From Marinobacter oulmenensis (GTDB lineage: Bacteria > Pseudomonadota > Gammaproteobacteria > Pseudomonadales > Oleiphilaceae), in contig NZ_JACHFE010000002.1 in the NCBI RefSeq assembly GCF_014201735.1, positions 248,001 to 312,000 on the forward strand: a DNA stretch of 64,000 nucleotides, written 5' to 3'. Position 1 is the first letter of the stretch; each line of letters begins with the position of its first letter. The notes under the pieces are model-generated. The model worked only from the letters and a program-made list of their open reading frames with translations. It made no database searches and was not told the DNA's origin. The position numbers and the translations under genes were made by a program. Positions 35,360-41,977 of the stretch are shown in pieces.

Positions 35360-35435
35360 GCGGGAATAGCTCAGTTGGTAGAGCACAACCTTGCCAAGGT
35401 TGGGGTCGCGAGTTCGAATCTCGTTTCCCGCTCCA
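35360..35435 (+). tRNA. tRNA-Gly (anticodon GCC)
   Basis: 76 nt with encoded CCA. GCGGGAA pairs with TTCCCGC. The anticodon stem-loop CAACC-TTGCCAA-GGTTG carries GCC, and GAGTTCGAATCTC forms the T arm. It is 82 bp upstream of tRNA-Cys, the same pair found near pgsA in related genera. Confidence 0.97.
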
Positions 35436-35517
35436 ATTTCTCTCCGGTTTGCCGGGTGGAAATCACAATCCAGTCTCTCAAGCCCCCTGAGAGCAAAAGT
35501 CAGTTCCTGACTTCCCC

Positions 35518-35591
35518 GGCGCGGTGGCAGAGTGGTTATGCAGCGGACTGCAACTCCGTGTACGCCGGTTCGATTCCGACCCGCGCCTCCA
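35518..35591 (+). tRNA. tRNA-Cys (anticodon GCA), prophage integration target
   Basis: 74 nt with encoded CCA. GGCGCGG pairs with CCGCGCC. The anticodon loop CTGCAAC carries GCA, and CGGTTCGATTCCG is the T arm. The tRNA is intact. The prophage integrase gene lies directly downstream, so the 3' half of this tRNA is the likely attachment core. The other junction is outside the window, so the core cannot be measured. Confidence 0.96.
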
Positions 35592-35647
35592 TTTTTTCCC
35601 TTTTAAATCCAGTACTTTGCAGCGGTAGCAACGCTCGGCCGTTTGAA

Positions 35648-35680
35648 TGTCGACATCATGTCGACAACAGGTCGACATCC
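35648..35680. repeat. Three tandem 11-bp repeats with GTCGACA core
   Basis: TGTCGACATCA, TGTCGACAACA and GGTCGACATCC lie head to tail at a period of exactly 11 bp. They sit 57 bp after tRNA-Cys and 20 bp before the integrase stop. Position suggests arm-type binding sites for integrase or excisionase. Confidence 0.85.
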
Positions 35681-35699
35681 TTTTGCTGTTTTCCCCGGT

Positions 35700-36941
35700 T
35701 CATGCCTGCTTTTTCTTGATGTACTTCAGCGTTGATTTGCTGCGTTTCGGTGGCCGCACCAGGCGGTAGTGTTTGCGCATGGCTTCGGTTTCGTGGCCGC
35801 CCTTGTCGTTCTCGCCCTGGGACAGGAATTCATCGGTAAGGCCTTTCTTCCGTAAGTCGGACAGGTGGTACTGGCCTTTGTAGCCGGCATCTTCACAGGC
35901 CTGCGCCCAGGACAGCTGCATGAAGCGGTGCTTCACCGGTTTGGTGCGGCTGCGTTTGTCGAAGTAGTTGGGGTAGACCATCAGGTACGGGCTGATGATG
36001 CCCTGTTGGCGCTTGAAGTTGCGGAACCAGTCCACCAGGTCGCGCAGTTCCTGGTTCATTTCCAGGACGATGCCCACGGCGGTTTTGTGCCTGGCGAAGT
36101 GGATCTCCCCGTGTTCGCCTTCCTGGTCATGGATCTGGTCTTCCCGTAGGCCGAAAACATCGATGGGCTGCTGGCTCATCATGTAGATCATGTCGCAGAT
36201 CTTGGCGCGCCAGGTGCCGTCGTGCTCGCGTTTGTTGAGCTTGTGCAGGCACAGGTGGGCGGTGATTTCGGCGTAGGCGTCGTCGGGTATCAGCACATCC
36301 CGCTTCGGCTCCGCTACCTTCTTGATGTCTGGTATCGGGTTGGCGTCGATCAGGCCGTCCTGGACGGCGTGGGCAAACACGCGGGAAAGGGTGTTCCGGA
36401 GGCCGTTGTAGTGTACGGGCTTGGTGATCCAGGGCGATAGTAGCCGCCGGACCTTTCGCAAAATCCGCGGGTCTGTGAGTGTGAATGCGGAATCCTTGCT
36501 TTCTTCCAGCTGGCGCGCGTCGTTCGCGTAGTCTCGCCGGGTGGGTATGGCAATGGGCTTGCCCCTGTTCCGGCCGCGTTCTGACAGCACGTGGCATTCG
36601 GCCCAGGTAACGCCGTTTTTGGTGGGCCGGTGGCCGAGTACATCGGTTCGCCAGTGTTTGAGGTAGTCGCGCAAGGTGGTGCGGCTGCCTGCGCCAGCGG
36701 GGCGGGCTGCGGCCATGTTGCCGGCCATCAGCTGGGCGTCGAAGTCTGGCGTTTCCTGTTCCCACATTTGCTGCAGGATGGCCCAGCGGCGGATGGCCGT
36801 TTGCCGGTCCCGGGTTTTCAGGCTGCCTTGCTTACGGGTAATAGGATGGCGCACGTGGAATACGCCATCGCGGGAATTGATGTAAAGGCCAGGGTAGCGG
36901 TTAAGCCACTCCTGGCCGGGCTTTCTGCGTGGTGGTGCCAT
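35700..36941 (-). CDS. int: Tyrosine-recombinase integrase (divergent)
   Basis: 413 residues. An N-terminal arm-binding-like region (YPGLYINSRDGVFHVRHPITRK) is followed by a core-binding domain (TLRDYLKHWRTDV) and the catalytic domain. At the C-terminus SDLRKKGLTDEF, GGHETEAMRKHYRL match the R, H and tyrosine nucleophile region. The box where most integrases have G-x-R-x-x-(D/E)-L reads SQQPIDVFGL, and the HxxR box reads SDLR, so two usual catalytic residues appear replaced. It faces the attachment tRNA. Downstream of the excisionase-like gene. Confidence 0.88.
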   Translation of the reverse strand: MAPPRRKPGQEWLNRYPGLYINSRDGVFHVRHPITRKQGSLKTRDRQTAIRRWAILQQMWEQETPDFDAQLMAGNMAAARPAGAGSRTTLRDYLKHWRTDVLGHRPTKNGVTWAECHVLSERGRNRGKPIAIPTRRDYANDARQLEESKDSAFTLTDPRILRKVRRLLSPWITKPVHYNGLRNTLSRVFAHAVQDGLIDANPIPDIKKVAEPKRDVLIPDDAYAEITAHLCLHKLNKREHDGTWRAKICDMIYMMSQQPIDVFGLREDQIHDQEGEHGEIHFARHKTAVGIVLEMNQELRDLVDWFRNFKRQQGIISPYLMVYPNYFDKRSRTKPVKHRFMQLSWAQACEDAGYKGQYHLSDLRKKGLTDEFLSQGENDKGGHETEAMRKHYRLVRPPKRSKSTLKYIKKKQA

Positions 36942-36943
36942 GG

Positions 36944-37183
36944 CTACTGCAACTGTTCTGCGAGGTCCTGAAGTAATCCTAGCTCCTGCGGGTTTTCCGG
37001 CAAGCCTCGGATGCGGCGTTCCATTGTTTCGAAATAGGTGTCCAGGTCAATACGCCAGCGCCGGCCGTCGCGGAACGCGCCCGGGATTTCCGGGCAGCGT
37101 CTGCGGATGGTGGCAGGCGAGGGCGGTTCGTTGTCGTCGCAGTACACCACCTGGATGAAGGTCTGGATGGAGACCGGTCTCAC
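36944..37183 (-). CDS. Excisionase-like DNA-binding protein
   Basis: 79 residues. The sequence SPATIRRRCPEIPGAFRDGRRWRIDLDTYFETMERR reads as a small winged helix of the excisionase/MerR-like type, with the W-R-I-D recognition wing. It lies 2 bp before the integrase gene. It overlaps the upstream gene stop (ATGA-like contact at 37180-37183). In temperate phages this protein directs integrase to excision. Confidence 0.7.
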   Translation of the reverse strand: MRPVSIQTFIQVVYCDDNEPPSPATIRRRCPEIPGAFRDGRRWRIDLDTYFETMERRIRGLPENPQELGLLQDLAEQLQ

Positions 37184-37470
37184 TGTGTGGCTTCCTCCCG
37201 CCGGTCTTGCCGGGCTTTCCAGCGGTTGAAGTGGGCTTTGATCTGCCGGAACTTGGTGGCGGCCTGCACGTTGTGGTCCAGTTCCGCCCGGCTTGCTATG
37301 TTGCAGGCCGTTACGATCAGATCCCGCGCGTCTTCCTCGGAGTGGGTGCCATCGGGGATGTGCACGCCGCCCTTGTGGCTTTGGGCCCTGTCGAGGTAGC
37401 GCCGGAACTCTGGGTTTTGGCAGAGCATGGCTGCGGATCTGGCCAGGTGGCCGCCTTTATTATCGGACAT
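37180..37470 (-). CDS. Phage hypothetical protein
   Basis: 96 residues, helical and basic at its end (AAMLCQNPEFRRYLDRA; IVTACNIASRAELDHNVQAA; FRQIKAHFNRWKARQDRR). No motif I can assign. The overlap with the excisionase-like gene implies coupled translation. Confidence 0.65.
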   Translation of the reverse strand: MSDNKGGHLARSAAMLCQNPEFRRYLDRAQSHKGGVHIPDGTHSEEDARDLIVTACNIASRAELDHNVQAATKFRQIKAHFNRWKARQDRREEATQ

Positions 37471-37482
37471 TGCCTGCCCCCC

Positions 37483-37800
37483 TTATCGCCGAATGTAGCC
37501 TGGGTCATTGAAACTATCCCAGTCAGAGCAGTTGTCGGCGATTCTCCTTGGCCCCTTGAGAGGCCACTGTTCACGCATTGCACTAACGTCTTTACGCTGT
37601 TCTGCAGCTGCCCAGTTTGAGGCATAGTCACTGAAAGGTACGGGCTTATCCTGCCTCATCCAGTGGGCAATCATAGTGACCGTCTCATGCAAACACTGTC
37701 CGTAAGCCGCGAAGCGTTTCAATTCTTCGCGTTCCTGGTAAGTCATTTTGAATCCAATATTGTTTGCTCTTTTCATGCTCACGCTGCTCTCTATTTTCAT
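37483..37800 (-). CDS. Phage hypothetical protein, possible ribbon-helix-helix
   Basis: 105 residues. The segment KRANNIGFKMTYQEREELK followed by FAAYGQCLHETVTMIAHWM has the beta-helix-helix spacing of ribbon-helix-helix proteins, but I cannot be certain. The C-terminal half is polar. Base composition is noticeably less GC-rich than the genes on either side, as is that of the following nuclease-like gene. Confidence 0.55.
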   Translation of the reverse strand: MKIESSVSMKRANNIGFKMTYQEREELKRFAAYGQCLHETVTMIAHWMRQDKPVPFSDYASNWAAAEQRKDVSAMREQWPLKGPRRIADNCSDWDSFNDPGYIRR

Positions 37801-37834
37801 AATCTGATTTACGGGCTACTTAGGGTCACTCCAC

Positions 37835-38581
37835 TTATGTAGTCATTGCCTTGTCACCAGGATCTAAAAATCTTGGGCTGTCATAGTTACCACTGACAAA
37901 GCCTTTCATCCTGATCCGGCACAGAGTCTCGTCAGCCAGAGGCTCATCATTGAAGTAAATGCCCGGCTCGCCACAAGACCATGAGTTAAAGTAGCTGGCA
38001 GAACTAAAGTCCCTGAACTTCACCCCTTCGAAAGCGTGAAGTTCGGCCTGTAATACTTTGATGTTTCTACCGATGAAGCCATACATCGCCGGGTCCACTT
38101 TAGTGCCTATTAGAACTCCAACTATGGCACTGTTAAGCCTTTCATCACCTTCTTTTAAAATGCCCATCTGTATTAGCCAAAGGCGGGCGGCAGCCATGTA
38201 TCTGGTTATTTGTTTTATATTCCTGAAGCCGATGGAGCCCCTTTTAAGCTCATACACATAAACACGCCTTTCACCCTTTTCTTCACCTAGTGCGACCAGA
38301 TCGGCTATCCCGTAGTCGCCAAATCGGACCTGCCTGAAAACTCCCGCATTACCAGGCAATGGTAATCCGCGGTCCCTAAGCTGAGACTGGTCCTTAAACC
38401 CCTCAAAAATTGCGGTTTCGATTATGTTCTCTGTAATCATTTCATTGCCCGCCTGATCGGATATTAATCCTTTCTTTTCTTCCGCTTGTTTGGGTAGCAG
38501 GTGCTTTAACCTTTCCGGGCTTTTAGATTGCCCAGATGTATTGCAGTGGCTTGCCTTAAAACTGTTGTCGCTGTTATTCAT
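37835..38581 (-). CDS. PD-(D/E)XK-like nuclease
   Basis: 248 residues from the ATG at 38581, which overlaps the stop of the preceding gene (ATGA). The frame is open further upstream but that part belongs to the neighbouring gene. The core NIIETAIFEGF, then GDYGIADLVALGEEKGERRVYVYELKRGS and NIKQITRYM, matches a PD-(D/E)XK nuclease: Glu, Asp in IADL, ELK and the following Q-x3-Y. The N-terminal ~50 residues look flexible. GC content is clearly lower than in its neighbours, suggesting recent acquisition. Substrate unknown. Confidence 0.7.
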   Translation of the reverse strand: MNNSDNSFKASHCNTSGQSKSPERLKHLLPKQAEEKKGLISDQAGNEMITENIIETAIFEGFKDQSQLRDRGLPLPGNAGVFRQVRFGDYGIADLVALGEEKGERRVYVYELKRGSIGFRNIKQITRYMAAARLWLIQMGILKEGDERLNSAIVGVLIGTKVDPAMYGFIGRNIKVLQAELHAFEGVKFRDFSSASYFNSWSCGEPGIYFNDEPLADETLCRIRMKGFVSGNYDSPRFLDPGDKAMTT

Positions 38582-39186
38582 GCCGCTTGTTCCTCTTCCA
38601 ATTCCCGCTTCCGCTCTTCCAGGTAACGGGTGTTGAATTCCTGCCAGCGTTGCTGGCGCTCTTGTGAGTAGTCCGGGCCGGCGAGGCGTTGGACTTGGCG
38701 TTCGTTGTCCAGGGCCTGGCGAATGATGCCGGCCGGGGCGTCGTGGTAGTGCCAGAGTTCCAGGGGGTCTTCTGGCTTTTCGCCTATCCAGGTGCGGCAG
38801 ATCCAGCCGATGTCGTATACCTGGTCTGTGCGCTGGGCGTTGAGTACTTCGGCGCGCAGGTTGTGGTAGGCGTCCTGGATGCGCTGGATGTTGTAGCTGG
38901 GCAGGTCGAACACGCAGCTTTCCATCCATTCCTTTCCGTCGATGTTGCGGCACAGGGCGCGGACGCCGATGGACCAGTTGCGGGGGTAGTCCAGCATGTG
39001 CTGGGCCAGGTCTTGCCCCATGTCGATCCAGCCGAACGGGGTGTAGCGCTGGGAGGTGACTACCTGAAGGCCGGTTTCCGGGCTGGGCATGCCTTCCCAT
39101 GTCCACACGCGGGAGTTGGCAAACAGGCGCTGGTCGCGCGCCTGGTTGCTGTTCCGTTTCTTTCGGGTTTGGCGTTTTTTGCTCAT
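38578..39186 (-). CDS. Phage protein of unknown function between methyltransferase and nuclease-like gene
   Basis: 202 residues. A basic N-terminus (SKKRQTRKKRNSNQARDQ) precedes a tryptophan-rich body (SRVWTWEGMPSPETGLQVVT; WSIGVRALCRNIDGKEWMES; YDIGWICRTWIGEKPEDPLELW) and a charged helix at the end. No domain recognised. It overlaps the methyltransferase stop (ATGA at 39183-39186) and the nuclease start, so the three are translated together. Confidence 0.7.
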   Translation of the reverse strand: MSKKRQTRKKRNSNQARDQRLFANSRVWTWEGMPSPETGLQVVTSQRYTPFGWIDMGQDLAQHMLDYPRNWSIGVRALCRNIDGKEWMESCVFDLPSYNIQRIQDAYHNLRAEVLNAQRTDQVYDIGWICRTWIGEKPEDPLELWHYHDAPAGIIRQALDNERQVQRLAGPDYSQERQQRWQEFNTRYLEERKRELEEEQAA

Positions 39187-40841
39187 GCTGTGGCTCCTTC
39201 GGAAATTCGGGGTGCCTGCGCTGTTGCCCTGTGGGCCTCACGGCATATGGCTGCCATGGGGTGGGGGCTCACTGAGTTGCCGACGAATAGCACCTGCTTT
39301 GTTTTGGTGAGCTTGCGGCCGTCGTGCCCGTGGTCGATCACATAGGAGGGGGGGAAGCCCTGGGCGTTGTACAGCTCCCGGGGCGTGAGCATGCGCAGGC
39401 CGATGTCCACGATCACATAGGACTGGCCCTTGATCGTCACGGTGACCAGAGCCAGGCGGTCTTTGGTGGTGATGGTGCCCAGTGGCTTGTTCAGGTCGCC
39501 CCACTGACCGCCGGTGCTGTAGTAGTGCATCAGGAATGCGGCCACCTGCAGGGCGCCGGCTTCCTGTTCGGGGGACAGGGTGCATTGCACCAGGGCACTC
39601 TTACCCCCGCCGCCTGCGGTGATGGTCGGTGCTGGCGTCGTCACATCGCTGCCGATGCTGGCGCCAAACTGGCGAGACAGGAACGCGGTCACCAACTGCT
39701 GCTGGCTGCCGGTGCTGGTGATGGCTGTCATGGGTTTGCGCAGGTCGTGGCCTGGTGTTTCGTTGTAGCCGCCGTTCATCTGGGCCATGTAGGCTGTCAC
39801 CAGTGAGAATGACCCGCCACGGGGCCATGCGGTGATAGTGCGCAGCGGCTCATTAATCGGCTGCACAGATTCACCAGCGCCGTAGTTCGCGATGGGCACT
39901 ATGAAAGGCTCGGCGTTGTCCAAAACAAACCTCCGGATGCCCTTGGCGATCCGGCGCAGGGTGTTGTCTGCCAGCGGCCGTTTGCGGGTGAAAATGCTCG
40001 GCACCGGAATGGACCAATCAATGCTGTCGGCAGCGGTGACCCACTTTTTCTGGCCAGTCTTTGGGTGCTTGGCATGCGTGGGCTTGGGCCAGGTAATTGG
40101 CAGGCCATCGCGGCGAGCGATGAGGAACAGGCGTTCCCGGGTGGTGCCGGCGCCGTAATCACAGGCGCGGAGAGTTCGCCACTGAACCTGGTACCCCATG
40201 GCACGGAGGCCTTCCACAAAATGCTTCCAGTTTTGGCCTTTGCGCTTTTTGCAGGGAACCAGGTACTGATTGGTAACCGGCACGCGCTCGCCTGGCTCGG
40301 CCACACGGTAGGTTTTGCGGCCGGTTTTCGGGTGAATAATGGTCTCGAGCGTAACAACGCGGCCGGTACTCGGGCAGCGCTTTGCTACCAGCGGCGCCCA
40401 GTTCAGCATTTGTTCAACGTTTTCCATGGTGATGATCCGGGGCTTGGCCCGGCCGGCCCACTTGTGGACTACCCAGGCCAGTGAGCGAATGGCCTTTTTC
40501 CTGGGCTGACCACCGGCAGCTTGGCTATGGTCAGTGCAATCTGGGGAGGCATGGAGGTGGCCGACAAGGCGACCACCAAACTCAGCAACAACCAGGTGCG
40601 GATCCACCTCAAAGACATCGCTCACGTAATGACGACACCCTGGATGGTTTGCTTGGTGCTGGCTGATGGCGTCCTCGTTGTGGTTGATGGCAAAGTGAAC
40701 CGGCTGCCCGGTTCCTAGCTCAACGCCAGTGCTGGCGCCACCGCCGCCCGCGAAAAGGTCGCCGTTGATCTCGCCTTCAAAGCTGAGGCCGTACTGGGTC
40801 TTAAATTCGCGGGACCGGATGTTGGAAACCGTCGCTTTCAC
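39183..40841 (-). CDS. C5-cytosine DNA methyltransferase
   Basis: 552 residues. Motif I is GDLFAGGGGASTGVE near 28. Motif IV carries the catalytic cysteine in SPDCTDHSQAAGG, PDC instead of the usual PCQ. Motif VI is ENVEQ, motif VIII is TTRERLFLIARRD, and motifs IX-X end with LTPRELYNAQGFPPSYVI and GNSVSPHPM. A large variable target-recognition region lies between. It would methylate phage or host DNA and could protect against restriction. The start overlaps the upstream gene by 4 bp. Confidence 0.9.
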   Translation of the reverse strand: MKATVSNIRSREFKTQYGLSFEGEINGDLFAGGGGASTGVELGTGQPVHFAINHNEDAISQHQANHPGCRHYVSDVFEVDPHLVVAEFGGRLVGHLHASPDCTDHSQAAGGQPRKKAIRSLAWVVHKWAGRAKPRIITMENVEQMLNWAPLVAKRCPSTGRVVTLETIIHPKTGRKTYRVAEPGERVPVTNQYLVPCKKRKGQNWKHFVEGLRAMGYQVQWRTLRACDYGAGTTRERLFLIARRDGLPITWPKPTHAKHPKTGQKKWVTAADSIDWSIPVPSIFTRKRPLADNTLRRIAKGIRRFVLDNAEPFIVPIANYGAGESVQPINEPLRTITAWPRGGSFSLVTAYMAQMNGGYNETPGHDLRKPMTAITSTGSQQQLVTAFLSRQFGASIGSDVTTPAPTITAGGGGKSALVQCTLSPEQEAGALQVAAFLMHYYSTGGQWGDLNKPLGTITTKDRLALVTVTIKGQSYVIVDIGLRMLTPRELYNAQGFPPSYVIDHGHDGRKLTKTKQVLFVGNSVSPHPMAAICREAHRATAQAPRISEGATA

Positions 40842-41128
40842 TGAGAAGGCTCCTCCTTCAAGCTTGTGCCGCAGAAAGGGCAGTAGTTCATGAACACATT
40901 GATACTGTCTTTGGTGAGGTTCTTGTGCGGCTCGCCTGACTTCTTGATCTTCTGAAACTCATAGGAGATAGGGAGCCCGATTTTGGTGGTTAGCTCTTCC
41001 TCACCAAAGACTATGGTTTTGTTCTGCCAGTCAGCTTTGAAGCTCGCCGATTCCGACTCCGGAATTCGGCCTCTCAGTTTATTGGCGACTTTCGCCAGTA
41101 CTTCGTCAAAGCATTTGCATTCGCTCAT
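40838..41128 (-). CDS. Phage hypothetical protein with C-terminal CxxC
   Basis: 96 residues. CKC near the start and CPFCG near the end suggest a metal-binding or disulfide pair. The middle has no recognised domain (FGEEELTTKIGLPISYEFQ). Less GC-rich than the methyltransferase it precedes. ATGA overlap with that gene. Confidence 0.65.
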   Translation of the reverse strand: MSECKCFDEVLAKVANKLRGRIPESESASFKADWQNKTIVFGEEELTTKIGLPISYEFQKIKKSGEPHKNLTKDSINVFMNYCPFCGTSLKEEPSQ

Positions 41129-41140
41129 GGGCCAGGCTCC

Positions 41141-41509
41141 TTATCGCGCTACCAGCGGGCGGTTGGTTTCCAGGATTTGGTCTAGGTACTCGCTGAAAGC
41201 GCGGCCCTTCTGAATTTCTTCCTGGTACATATCCCTGGCAAAGCTGGTGTCTTTCAGACCATCCATCAGGTAGCAGGGCATCCAGAGGCTGGCGAGCCTA
41301 TCGGGGAACTGGTCCTTATTTGTGAAGTTGGCACCAGCCTCGAAAACATCCGCGTCCAGAACGTCAATGTGGCCCGCATATTTAATGTTCACCACGGCGA
41401 GCTTTCGGGCGTTAATGGTCACGGCCAGCAGGAATATTTCCTCCGCCATGATCCGCAGGTTTTCCAGCATGTCTTCTGGGGTCAGTTTTTCTTGCGTCGC
41501 TTCTGTCAT
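41141..41509 (-). CDS. Phage hypothetical protein
   Basis: 122 residues from the ATG at 41509, picked because GGAGAAAAAGAAA precedes it. Amphipathic helices (EDMLENLRIMAEEIFLLAVTI) are followed by FLNIKYAGHIDVL-like segments. I recognise no family. It lies between the small TraR-like protein and the CxxC protein in the early operon. Confidence 0.6.
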   Translation of the reverse strand: MTEATQEKLTPEDMLENLRIMAEEIFLLAVTINARKLAVVNIKYAGHIDVLDADVFEAGANFTNKDQFPDRLASLWMPCYLMDGLKDTSFARDMYQEEIQKGRAFSEYLDQILETNRPLVAR

Positions 41510-41523
41510 TTTCTTTTTCTCCG

Positions 41524-41739
41524 TTACCGGTAGTTTCTGTTTGCTGTGTCCAGCAGCTGCTGGCATTCAATGCAGTGGGCGCAGCCCGGTAGGGCTTCCC
41601 GCCGGGCGGCGGGGATTTCTTCGCCGCATTCCAGGCAGTCCGGGGTGTTGTTGGCCGGCTGCAGGGCGCGGGTTTGTTTGGCGATGTTGGCGGCCGTGGT
41701 TTCGTCGATCAGCTCGCCGGCGATGTCTGCTTTATCCAT
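41524..41739 (-). CDS. TraR/DksA-type zinc-finger protein
   Basis: 71 residues. The zinc ligands are in TPDCLECGEEIPAARREALPGCAHCIECQ, with C-x2-C-x17-C-x2-C spacing, characteristic of the short phage and plasmid TraR-like proteins. Its relatives bind the RNA polymerase secondary channel and adjust transcription. The N-terminal part (DIAGELIDETTAANIA) is the usual helix. Part of the early operon. Confidence 0.85.
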   Translation of the reverse strand: MDKADIAGELIDETTAANIAKQTRALQPANNTPDCLECGEEIPAARREALPGCAHCIECQQLLDTANRNYR

Positions 41740-41947
41740 GGTTCAGGTGCTCCGTGGCGTCGGCTTGCAGGTCCAGGGCCGGTACCAGCTTTACCTGGCC
41801 GGCTTCCATGCAGGCGGCTGCCTGTTCCTGGCTGTCGAAAACCAGCACCATGGCCACCTTGTGGTGGGTGCGGCCGTGGTCGTCGTTGATCACGGTCAGT
41901 TCGCCGACGTCGTGCAGGCGGGCGGCTGGGGTGTTTACTGCTTCCAT
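41732..41947 (-). CDS. Phage hypothetical protein
   Basis: 71 residues. Two short beta-rich segments (GELTVINDDHGRTHHKVAMV; VFDSQEQAAACMEAG). No motif known to me. It overlaps the TraR-like gene start by 8 bp and sits 30 bp after the primase-helicase. Confidence 0.55.
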   Translation of the reverse strand: MEAVNTPAARLHDVGELTVINDDHGRTHHKVAMVLVFDSQEQAAACMEAGQVKLVPALDLQADATEHLNHG

Positions 41948-41977
41948 GGGTTTCTCCTTTTGGTTCCGGCCTTGGGC

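Noticed and set aside
35592-35647. Exact attL core
   Set aside because: The partner site is outside the window, so the shared core cannot be defined from this sequence.
38582-39241. Upstream extension of the nuclease-like gene frame
   Set aside because: It overlaps the 202-residue gene in another frame and is proline/arginine-rich; the ATG at 38581 fits an ATGA overlap.
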